13,353 nucleotides of DNA from Phycisphaerales bacterium UBA7708 (lineage in GTDB: Bacteria > Planctomycetota > Phycisphaerae > Sedimentisphaerales > Anaerohalosphaeraceae). The stretch covers positions 1-13,353 of the forward strand of contig DLFY01000007.1 of NCBI GenBank assembly GCA_002482415.1, given 5' to 3'. Of this stretch, positions 1 through 8,600 are shown piece after piece. Each line of letters starts with the position of its first letter. The first letter of the stretch is position 1. Both the position numbers and the translations under genes were made by a program. The notes beneath the pieces were generated by a model that was not told the DNA's origin, did no database searches, and saw only the letters and a program-made list of their open reading frames with translations.

Positions 1-12
1 AAAAGTGAGTGA

Positions 13-312
13 ACGCTTACAAAAAGTCCTTATATTGTGCCATTAATGGCTGATGCCTTATGGGTTGACAGCTGGCCTTTGCACACTAACCTGCCTCCTT
101 TAGAGCAAGAAACGAATGATATTAGTATTGGTATGCATCGTTATTGCTTGAATCGACACAATGGATATGCGGGTGTGATTTTTATGGATTCTTCGGCAAA
201 AATGGTGGGGCTCAAAGGTTTGTGGTCTCTAAAATGGCATAAAGAATTTGATACCGGCAATGCTCAGAATTCAAGTTTTCCATGGCCAGAGTGGATGGAA
301 AAATTTAAATAA
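13..312 (+). CDS. C-terminal part of a type II secretion-like pseudopilin, probably frame-disrupted
   Basis: I recognise the C-terminal half of the pseudopilin-like proteins (prepilin N-terminal cleavage type) that are abundant in Phycisphaerae. Diagnostic segments are ADALWVDSWP, the H-x9-D-type segment NRHNGYAGVIFMD, then VGLKGLWSLKWHKEFD and a closing PWPEWMEKF before TAA. The N-terminal methylation helix is not in the window. The frame is open only from base 13, because TGA occupies 10-12. The first usable start is GTG at 37, but the match to the family seems to begin before it (SPYIVP). The +2 frame reads through bases 2-25, and one extra A in the run at 21-25 would join the two frames. 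So this is either a frameshifted gene, a sequencing error or a remnant. In the family these are exported minor-pilin-like proteins of unclear substrate. No functional link with the downstream genes is shown. Confidence 0.6.
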   Translation, partial: TLTKSPYIVPLMADALWVDSWPLHTNLPPLEQETNDISIGMHRYCLNRHNGYAGVIFMDSSAKMVGLKGLWSLKWHKEFDTGNAQNSSFPWPEWMEKFK

Positions 313-528
313 ATTGGCCAAAATAATTTATTCAGTCCCTCGTGAGAATGGATATGTTTATTCTGTGTTCAAAATAAATGCCGAGCAAAGAAATAGGAAA
401 AGATTAAATACATTATGAATATCGAATGAACTTTACCTGGAGTCGCAAAGAAAAAAGCTATTGAGTGTTATAAGTGTAGTAAGGTTCAGCGGATGGTCGC
501 TGATAAATAAGTTAACAGTAAAATATTT

Positions 529-534
529 GGGAGG
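529..534 (+). promoter_or_regulatory. Ribosome binding site of gene A
   Basis: GGGAGG lies 8 bases before the ATG at 543, and supports that start over the in-frame ATG at 558. No convincing -35/-10 pair was found in the 230-base gap before gene A. Confidence 0.6.
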
Positions 535-542
535 TTGGTAAG

Positions 543-1334
543 ATGGAAACGAAAGAGATGTGTAGGAATGTGAAGATAGCGATTGGTGTTGTACTGTTGT
601 TTGTCGGCAGTCTCTCGGCGGGAAGCTGGGTGGGCCCAGCCGCAGGCGATGGCCTGTGGGATACGACCTCGAACTGGTCAAGTGGTGTTCCCGGCCCAGG
701 CGAAGACATTTATATTGAAGCCTCCTGGAATCAGGGAAAGCAACCGTTGATTCAGTCAGGCATCTATGGCCTTGGTGGTACACTGCGTATGGGCAGTACA
801 AATGATACAATCAGCAGTCTGACAATTAATGGCGGCAGTCTTACTCTGTCAAGCCATTTTATTCTTGGTCAAGGCGCGAATTCTGTTGTCGCGATTTCTA
901 TGAATGGTGGAAGTCTGACGGCCAATTCATTGTGGAGCGGCAATATGCAAGGATGGGGTATGGCTGCACAAGGAACTTTATATATGACGGCTGGTGTGGT
1001 GAATCTGATTGGCGAAGGCCTGTATGTATCACGCTCCAGTGGAGCGTCAGGTCTTGGGGTACAGCTGGATGGCGGTATTTTGAATGCCGCTTCGGTCTTT
1101 TTTGGTGCTGGCGGCATGGATATTACTGCCGGCAAGCTGGTTTTGCCGTCGGCTTACGAAGCAAGAATCAAAGACTATATTGACAAGTCCTGGCTTACTG
1201 GTTATGGCAGCAAAGATAATATTGTGATTACGACGCTTGACAATACTATTGAAGTTACGGCGATACCGGAACCTATAACGCTGTCCCTATTTGGCATAGG
1301 AGCGTTTGCTTTGATTCACAGAAAACGTGCCTGA
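543..1334 (+). CDS. PEP-CTERM exosortase-sorted protein with one beta-repeat module (gene A)
   Basis: This 263-residue exported protein is predicted to be anchored by the exosortase system. It has an N-terminal signal peptide (Lys/Arg at 4, 8 and 11, hydrophobic stretch 12-22, likely cleavage near SLSA at 23-26). A module of about 210 residues follows. It opens with a W-x-G...LW...NWSSGVPG pattern and continues with Gly/Ser/Thr/Asn-rich repeats of the type INGGSLTLSSHFILG and MNGGSLTANSLW, suggesting a right-handed beta-helix or similar. The C-terminus is a textbook PEP-CTERM signal: Pro-Glu-Pro at 242-244, a hydrophobic span (ITLSLFGIGAFALI) and a basic tail HRKRA. No catalytic residues can be recognised. 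The module is paralogous to the N-termini of genes B and C downstream. A ribosome binding site precedes it and a hairpin terminator follows, so it probably forms its own transcript. A surface or matrix role is family-based inference; the exact job is unknown. Confidence 0.85.
   Translation: METKEMCRNVKIAIGVVLLFVGSLSAGSWVGPAAGDGLWDTTSNWSSGVPGPGEDIYIEASWNQGKQPLIQSGIYGLGGTLRMGSTNDTISSLTINGGSLTLSSHFILGQGANSVVAISMNGGSLTANSLWSGNMQGWGMAAQGTLYMTAGVVNLIGEGLYVSRSSGASGLGVQLDGGILNAASVFFGAGGMDITAGKLVLPSAYEARIKDYIDKSWLTGYGSKDNIVITTLDNTIEVTAIPEPITLSLFGIGAFALIHRKRA
621..1262 (+). repeat. Beta-repeat module, copy 1 (in gene A)
   Basis: First of four paralogous modules in the window. It shares with the others the opening W-x-G/LW/NW pattern, the sequence ILG-x-G followed by x-LW-(A/S)-GN, and a closing stretch of the form YI-x4-(W)-(I/L)-T-(A/G)-YG ending in TV-(S/T)-A. 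It is the most diverged copy at DNA level. Confidence 0.65.
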
Positions 1335-1352
1335 GTTTTTGTTGTGTTTAAC

Positions 1353-1381
1353 TGTCAGGTCAGCAAAATGCCGACCTGACA
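1353..1381 (+). terminator. Hairpin terminator after gene A
   Basis: GTCAGGTC (1354-1361) pairs perfectly with GACCTGAC (1373-1380). A further T-A pair lies outside, and GC/GC pairs lie inside after one A-C mismatch; the loop is AAAAT. The hairpin starts 18 bases past the gene A stop codon. The following T tract is short and broken (ATGGTTTAT), so efficiency is uncertain. Confidence 0.6.
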
Positions 1382-1596
1382 TGGTTTATAGAATGCTTAA
1401 TGCAATTTACCGCTATTCGTATGCGTGCTGTGGACCAATGCCGAGCCTTGCTAATTCGGTACTTGAGAAATGGCGGACGCATCGAGGACAATTACTGTGA
1501 TAGCAGGAAGTTGGTCAACGGGCCATAACCAGCCTCCACAATATCTATGGGGGTGTGTGAATCTGCTGTAGGGCCAATACTCAGTAATATTGTGCA
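1382..1596 (+). other. Intergenic stretch with no recognised gene
   Basis: These 215 bases lie between the gene A terminator and the promoter proposed for gene B. A 33-codon + strand reading frame beginning MADASRTITVIAG (around 1472-1573) and a roughly 45-codon open stretch on the - strand are present. Neither has a ribosome binding site or a recognisable family, and the composition differs from the neighbouring modules. I see no repeats, RNA gene or transposon ends. Confidence 0.4.
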
Positions 1597-1625
1597 TTTA
1601 CTTGCAATACCAGTTTAGTTATGAT
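1597..1625 (+). promoter_or_regulatory. Sigma-70-like promoter for the gene B-E unit
   Basis: TTTACT (1597-1602) and TATGAT (1620-1625) are separated by exactly 17 bases, matching 4/6 and 5/6 of the -35 and -10 consensus. Transcription would start near 1632, giving a leader of about 26 bases before the ATG at 1658. It is the only well-spaced pair I found between the gene A terminator and gene B. No clear operator was seen. Confidence 0.4.
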
Positions 1626-1657
1626 TTCAAATACACTATGAAAGATAAATAACAGTC

Positions 1658-1666
1658 ATGCGGTAA
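1658..1666 (+). other. Apparent start of gene B: ATG-CGG-TAA, with a stop at codon 3
   Basis: ATG at 1658 is in frame with the whole of gene B but is followed by CGG and TAA (1664-1666). Directly after it the frame encodes LSIIIVVAVYLSYITHVQA then VTW, a plausible signal peptide whose end matches that of gene C (VQA then VTW). If TAA were AAA the protein would begin Met-Arg-Lys, an ordinary charged signal-peptide N-region. There is no other ATG, GTG or TTG in this frame until the GTG at 1919, which lies inside the conserved module. Confidence 0.7.
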
Positions 1667-4600
1667 CTATCAATCATTATTGTTGTTGCTGTATACCTGA
1701 GTTACATAACTCATGTTCAAGCTGTTACATGGACTGGTGCGGGAACCGACAGTCTCTGGAGCACGGGGGCTAACTGGGATAGCGGTGCGGCACCCTCAAG
1801 CAGTCAGGATGTTTTCATAAATACCGGGAAATCCAAAGGGCAGGTAATTAGTTCTGGTGTAGCTGCGCTCGGAGGAATTATCAGAATTGGAGGTAACGCC
1901 ACCACTGAAACCCTGGCCGTGACGGGGGGGGGGCTTACCACAACAACGCATCTGATCCTGGGGGAAGGTGGGGGAAGCAATGTGGTTCTGACCATTACAG
2001 ACGGTACACTTACATTGGGATCTCTCTGGGCAGGCAATAATGGGAATGGCACAGTGAATATGACGGGGGGTACAGTGACCATAACCAGTGAATCTCTATA
2101 CGTGGCCCGATTCGGAACAGGTAAAGGTTATGTTAATTTGAATGGTGGTACTATCCATGCCTCGGATTTATATATGGGAGGTGGCGTTATTGACTTTACC
2201 GCAGGCACCTTGATCCTCAGCGGTGATAAAAGAACCGCGATTGGTACCTATGTTAGCAATGGCTGGATCACCGCATACGGCGGCAGCGGCAGTGTCAATG
2301 TGGTTTATAGTGGGGGTAATACGACGGTTTCAGCGGTACCGATGTATAAGGCCACGAATCCAAATCCTGCCAATGAGAAAACCGGTGTGTCGGCAAATAC
2401 AACCCTAACATGGATTGCCGGCAATGGTGCAAATTCACACAATGTCTATTTTGGAACAACAAGCTCGCCTGATTTTGCAGCAACCCAGGCTGGTATTAGT
2501 TATACTCCGGAGACTTTAACTCCAGGTACAAGGTATTACTGGCGGATCGATGAAATAAACGGCAGTGGAACTGTTACGGGCGATATATGGAATTTTACAG
2601 TTGCGGATCAATTCAATGCAAGTAATCCCAGCCCGGCGGATGGCACCAGCGGGGTAGCTGAAAGAACGGTTTTAAACTGGAGTTCCGGCATGGGTGCAAC
2701 GTCGCATATTGTTTACCTGGGTACTGACCTTGGCGGCGTTACCAATGGCGATTCAAATCTTAAAGTAGGCACACAGAGCGGATCCACTTACGATCCCGGC
2801 ACTTTAATCAAGGGTGAGACGTATTACTGGCGCATTGATGAAGTGAATGGAGGCACGGTGACTGCCGGCAATGTGTGGAGTTTCACAATGATTTCCGCGC
2901 CGGCATCGCTAAGCTGGACAAGTGGAGGTGGAGATGCTCTCTGGAGTAATCCATCGAACTGGAGTCCCAATAATATTCCGGGCAAAACAACGGACATCAG
3001 CATCGGCAGTACCGCAACTGGATCTGCGGTCAATTCTGGGATGAACACGGCATGCAGCATTATGCGGCATAGCGGCAAAGGCCAAGCAAATAAATTAATG
3101 ATGACAGGCGGAAAATTTAGGAGCTACAGTCATTTAATTCTTGGCGAGAGTTTAGGCAGTGATGCAATTTTTGATATGAGCGGCGGGATAGTAAATGCAT
3201 TTTCGATTTGGGCCGGTAACAACGGCCGGGGCGAATTAAATGTCAGTGGCGGAATCATTAACATAACCGGAGAGAAGCTTTACATTTCAAGGTACGCCGG
3301 CGCAGGCCATATTCAACTAAATGGCGGTACGATAAACACCCCAGATGTGGACATCTTTGATTCAGCCGGGACGATAGATATTGCCGGCGGAACTATGGTT
3401 ATACAAGGCGACAAGACTTCCAAGATTCAGCAATACATTAATAATGGGTGGATCACCGGTTACAATGGAGCCAGCCCCCTGACGGTATCCTGTGACGGAT
3501 CCAAAACGACCATTCAGGCTTTGGGGCTGAATTGGCCATATGCCTATAATCCGAGTCCGGCAGATGGATTGCAGCAAATTACGCCCGCGGCACTGAACTG
3601 GAAGGCAGGCGCCTTTGCCGAATCGCATAATGTTTATTTTGGCACTGATTTTAATGATGTCAACGATGCTATGCCCTTCAACGGAGACATTAATAAAGAT
3701 GGAAAAGCAGATATTATCGATCTGTCTGTGCTATCCTCGCAGTGGCTGCTGAACATGCTTGAGGATCCGCGAGCGGATATTAGCGGCGACGGCGATGTGA
3801 ATCTGGCAGATTTTGCAGCCATAGCAGCCGATTGGCAAAAAATAAACGCATTTCGAGGCAATCAAGCCGGCACAAGCTATATGCCGCCTGAGCTTCTTGT
3901 CCCCGGCCAGATATACTACTGGCGAGTGGATGAAGTGCATGATATGAACGTGTGGAGGGGCGAAGTCTGGAGTTTTCAAAAGACAGTTATTCCGCAGACG
4001 GTCGCGGAATTATATTCCGATTTTGACCCGCGCAGGGATCCGCTTGAGATTCAGGTTGTCCGAGAATGGGATAGCGGCGGAATCCATTACAAGTATGTTC
4101 GCTATCTTATAGCCACATGGAAAGGCAAAAAGTCCATCATGGCTGCTTATTACGGATATCCGATAGGCGGAACGAATCTTCCTGCGGTACTGCATTGTCA
4201 CGGCGGCGGGCAATGGGCGTTTCTTAGTGAAGTAACGTATTATGCTCAAAGGGGTTATGCAGCCATAAGCATTAACTGGGGCGGCAAGGACATGGGTGAA
4301 ATTGTCAATACCGACTGGGGTGCTATCGACCCAACCCAGAATTATGCCGGCAGATATCAGGATAATTCTCCCTATCCAGAGACAATCGATACGGTTGTAT
4401 CACCACGAAACACCAGTTGGTATCCAATCGTCATTTCTGCAAGGCGAGCATTGACTTTCCTGGAGCAGCAGCCGCAAGTTGATCCAGCCCGATTGGGGGT
4501 TTACGGCCACTCCATGGGTGGTTCCATTACGACTTTCGTGGCAGGCACTGATAATCGCGTCAAGGCCGCTGCACCTTCGGTGGGCGGAGCCGGTTATCAA

Positions 4601-5656
4601 ACCTACAATGCTTATGACCTGCCGAATACCGCACGCGGTATCAGTGGCGATCTTGAATTATTCCGAAGAACGATGGAAACACAGGCGTATGCGCCTTATA
4701 TCAACTGTCCAATATTCTTTCTGGGTGCAACGAATGATTTCAATGCAAAAATGGATGATGTGTACAGGACATGGACGTTAATTCCTCATGCTGTTTCGCG
4801 ACGGTTGACGTTTGCGCCTCATTTTAATCATAGATTTACAGCAAAAGCTGACATTTGCCGCCCCCTTTGGCTGGACCAGTACTTGAAAGGGACGTTCACA
4901 TTCCCACAGAAGCCGGCCTCTACGCTGGGTCTTACCGAGGCGGACCATATTCCGTTGTTTATGGTAACGCCTGATACTTCTCAGACGATTGTGGCAGTTG
5001 ATTTGTATTATTCCCATGATAAGGACTCTATCTCGCGGTTTTGGCGAGATGCCCAGACAGTGCAGGTTGGCGATACATGGCTAGCCCAATGTCCTATCAT
5101 GAATACGACGGACTCTATTTTCAATTATCTTTTCGCTTTTGCAAATGTAACCTATCGTGCATCGGATGGGACTCTATTTGCTATCGCCTCCGATATCCAT
5201 GTTGTGACAAAGGATATGCTGGTTGCGGCCGGTATTGCTGCAACCGATACAACTTCAATGTTGATCGATAATTTCTCCCGCGGATTCCATGACTGGTATC
5301 TTATTAATGAGGAACATCCTACTCTTACCGAATTCTGGACTCACAAGATAACTGATCCAAAGTGGCAAGGTCCGGCTGGTGCCAAATTGAAATTGAGACT
5401 GCTCTGCACGGTTAGTACTCAAGTGAAGATAACCCTCGTTCAGAATGAGTGGCGAAATTATCGGGGGACGAAACAGACGTTCACGGCGACTATTTCTGTC
5501 AGTGCTTCTCCGAGTTATCAGGATGTTATCGTGCCGATGAGCGCTTTTGGCGGTTTGACGCAATGGAATCAGCTGGATCAGCTCGGTATAACACCGGGCA
5601 ATGGATCCTGGGCCGGTTCGGCCCCTGTCTTTGCAGAACTGAGCTGGGTTCCATAA
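1658..5656 (+). CDS. Giant exported esterase: repeat modules, Fn3-like domains, inserted dockerin, alpha/beta hydrolase (gene B; stop at codon 3)
   Basis: Residues are counted from the ATG at 1658, with the TAA at codon 3. The uninterrupted frame from a canonical start is 1919-5656 (1245 residues), but homology with gene C shows that coding begins earlier. Order: signal peptide 4-22; beta-repeat module 23-228; Fn3-like domains 229-317 and 319-412, each ending YYWRIDE(I/V)N...W(N/S)FT; second module ~418-622; third Fn3-like domain 628-776 interrupted by a type I dockerin at ~675-728 (DINKDGKADIIDL and DISGDGDVNLADF); alpha/beta hydrolase ~777-1120; Ig-like or sugar-binding tail ~1200-1332 (LIDNF...ELSWVP). 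The hydrolase has an oxyanion-type HGGG (848-851), nucleophile elbow GHSMGG (Ser952), probable acid Asp1027 in GATNDF, and His1055 or His1058 in PHFNH. This resembles acetyl-xylan esterase, cephalosporin-C deacetylase or dienelactone hydrolase families. It probably de-esterifies a polysaccharide outside the cytoplasm; the substrate is unknown. It lies 21 bases upstream of, and in the same frame as, gene C. Confidence 0.8.
1724..2341 (+). repeat. Beta-repeat module, copy 2 (N-terminus of gene B)
   Basis: Homologous along its full length to 5732-6352 in gene C. Within it, 2257-2295 matches 6268-6306 in 37 of 39 bases, which points to recent duplication or gene conversion. It ends with TTVSAVP, directly joined to the first Fn3-like domain. 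Confidence 0.75.
1924..1933 (+). repeat. G10 homopolymer inside gene B
   Basis: Ten consecutive G bases encode Gly-Gly-Gly and the end of a Thr codon at about codons 89-92 of gene B. The same place in gene C reads as mixed Gly-Gly-Ser codons. At a length of ten the frame continues correctly, so loss or gain of one G would stop translation of the rest. Confidence 0.8.
2909..3523 (+). repeat. Beta-repeat module, copy 3 (internal to gene B)
   Basis: A second, more diverged module sits between the second and third Fn3-like domains. It opens LSWTSGGGDALWSNPSNW and contains FSIWAGNNGRGELNVSGG and YINNGWITGYNG, aligning with the other copies. It ends TTIQAL and passes into an Fn3-like domain beginning YAYNPSPADG. 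Confidence 0.7.
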
Positions 5657-5666
5657 ATAAATTGTC

Positions 5667-5672
5667 GAGGAG
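5667..5672 (+). promoter_or_regulatory. Ribosome binding site of gene C
   Basis: GAGGAG is placed 5 bases before the ATG at 5678, within the 21-base gap after gene B. It allows gene C to be translated independently even if gene B is interrupted. Confidence 0.7.
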
Positions 5673-5677
5673 ATACA

Positions 5678-8600
5678 ATGAGTGTATTCGCATTGATGCT
5701 GCTAATATTTACTACTGTTTCGGTTCAGGCTGTTACCTGGGTGGGAAATGGTTCTGACTGGTTATGGAGTACCGGCGCCAATTGGAACACTGGGACTGCA
5801 CCGTTAAGCAATCAGGATGTCTTTATCAATACAGGGACTGCCAGGCAACCACTAATCAGCGTCGGCGTTGTGGCGGTCGGAGCGGTTATCCGCATCGGTG
5901 GCAGCGCCACAACTGAAATCTTGACAGTGACTGGCGGCAGCCTGACAGCATCAGCGCTGATCCTTGGAGAGGGGGTGGGCAGCAGCGTCACTCTGAATAT
6001 GAACGGAGGTACGCTTACGGTGGGGGCACTTTGGGCTGGCAACAATGGCAATGGTACGGTGAATATGAGCGGGGGCGTTATGACCCTAACCGCTGAATCC
6101 CTGTATGTTACCCGGTTTGGAACGAGCAAGGGCTTCGGTTATGTCCATTTAGATGGTGGAACAATCACGGCCCCTGGAATATATATGGCTGGCGGGAATC
6201 TCGATATAACCGCAGGGAACTTAGTTCTCAGCGGCGACAAGCGAACAACGATAAACACATATATTGCCAATGGCTGGATCACCGCATATGGCGGCACCGG
6301 CAGTGTTGAGGTGGTCTATAACGGCAGTCATACAACGGTTTCATCTATAGCGGTATACAAAGCATCTCAACCAAATCCAGCCAATGGTGCTATAGCTTTG
6401 TCCCTGACTCCGACGTTATCCTGGATGGCAGGTTATGGTGCTGTCCGCCATGATGTCTGGTTTGGTATGTCCCCTGATGCCTTAACCAAAGTAGCCACGG
6501 CTCAGCCAGGTACCAGCTATGCGCCAGCCTTGCTGATTGAAGGTCAAACCTATTACTGGCGGATTGACGAAATAAATGAAAATGGAACAGTTACTACGGG
6601 AGATACATGGAGCTTTACATCTGTGACGGCTTTGCTATCTCCGGTATTTGAGTGCACCAGTTTTCGGTTAATATTTGATACTAGTGGAAAAATATCTTCC
6701 TTGTATTATAAGCCATTGAATCGAGAACTAATAAGCGGAATTTCTGGAAATGAGGGTTTTATCGTATATAATCTGGCGGGAAGTAATGTTTATCTGGATC
6801 GTGTCTACCGAACTAACCAGGGAAAGATGATCGCATATTCGAGCAATGGCTTGTACACAGTCCTTTTCGATGTTACGGAAGACGACAAGCATATTGCATT
6901 TCGGATTGAAAGCCTGACAGGATTTGACACGACTGAGAATACCAAGCTGAAATTTCAAATTCATCCAAACCTGTCGGGGAAATTAGCAAGCGCGGTTCCA
7001 GCAAAGTATGGAAGCGGCGTTGGTGTAGGTGTAATGTCGCTTGATTGGATGACTTGGACGATAAGTGATTTTCAAGTAGAGTGGCGTTATCTCTGGCATC
7101 GGACTGATAATCCCGCGGACCCGATTGGCGGATTTGCGATTTTCGCCTGCGATGAAAGCAATACCCTTCAAACCATCGGTGAAGTGGAACAGCGGGAAGA
7201 TCTTCCTCATCCTTTGTATGGAGGTGTTTGGGCAAAACAAAAAAACGATGTTGCACGGATGGCCGAGATGTATGTTGCATTCAGTGGCCCAACCGAAAGA
7301 AATCGGGCCGTCGATTATTGCCAGCGAGGTGGGATTGGTGTCTTCTATCTACCCCAGGGTGTCTGGGAGTCCGGCAGTCCATATAACGTTAATCTGTCAA
7401 ACTGGCCCAAAGGTATGGACAGTCTTCGCGATTTCTCTGAATCGTTGAATTCAAAAGGAATGCTTCTGGGAATCCATACCGGCAGCTGTTCATTATGGAA
7501 TTCTGATGAGGTGTATGTCAAACCATCCCCAGATCCCCGTCTTGCATCTTGGGGTTCCGGCAGACTGGCACAGGCTGTATCGAAAGCAGATACGAATATT
7601 TATTTTGTACCTGATGAGGGGACGGTTATGCCTGTTAATACATCGGAAAGACACGGGCTTCGGCCACCGGTTTATCAGGATATATGGGGGTGGGAAAAAA
7701 TTCAGATCGGTAATGAAATTATTAAGGTCGGATCCTATGATGACAGTACCGTGCCGTGGCATCTGAGCGGATGCGCCAGGGCTCAGGAAGGTACATCTGC
7801 GGCAAGTCATGGTGCCGGCAAGACAGTCAAGGGCTTATTGACGGTTTATAATCACCTGGCAGTGGATCCCGATAGTACTCTCCTTGATGAAATTGCTGAC
7901 AAGATGTCGAATCTTGTCAATTACTGCAAGGTGGGGCGGTTGAGTTTTGATGCCCTCGAGACTATTGAATCTGGAGGACGGTGGGGGATGAATAAATTTA
8001 TGGCCAAGGCCTATGAAGGCTTCGACCATTTTGTAGCTAACGACAGTTCCAGCGGGCTGACGCAGTATGAATGGCATGTGGCGGCGTTTGCAAATAATGG
8101 TGAACCGATGCATTTTTATCCAAAAGCCTATTTTGAGGGGTATCTGATCGGGAGTGATAACAGTAATTTTGTGCCCGAAGGTCTTGGGGCGCTAACGTTC
8201 CGGAAGGATAGTCGTATAAATGCCTGGCATGCTTCGTCACCAGATGAGTGGCAATGGTGGCTTGCCAAGGCGGCTGCATATGATGCGACCTACTGGTTCT
8301 GGTCCTCGGTCAGCGAATTGGACGGCAACGGTCAGACCGGAGAAATTCTTGATTTGTGCAAAAAGTGGGAACGAGCTAAACTCATGAATGTATTTACCTC
8401 TTCCCAAAAAACACAGATGAAGGATTATGATACGACGTTTCAGCTTATTTCATCGGATATCGACAGTTTTTCATGGCAAATTTCACCGTCGAAAATTACG
8501 CCGGTTTTTGTAAAATCCGATAAGACGGCATCTTTTACTAATTCTTACGAAGCACAGCCGCTTCAATTCGAAGCAAGAGTGCTGCCTTATTATGATTATA

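Noticed and set aside
5..20. LacI-type operator-like palindrome GTGAACGCTTAC
   Set aside because: Only 4 of 6 half-site bases are symmetric, and it lies within the likely coding part of the pseudopilin.
309..331. Inverted repeat ATAAATT/AATTTAT overlapping the pseudopilin stop as a terminator
   Set aside because: The stem is almost only A-T pairs, with no T tract after it; expected by chance in this AT-rich gap.
433..810. 125-codon open frame on the - strand at the start of gene A
   Set aside because: It overlaps gene A, has no family resemblance or ribosome binding site, and is explained as a shadow of the biased coding strand.
1382..1596. Possible remnant gene or mobile-element end between A and B
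   Set aside because: No terminal repeats, target duplication or recognisable protein pieces could be found in any frame.
5812..6129. Proline/valine-rich - strand open frames opposite the repeat modules (also at 1804-2082)
   Set aside because: Similar sequence appears opposite both modules because the modules are paralogous; it is mirror composition of Gly/Thr-rich codons, not a conserved antisense gene.
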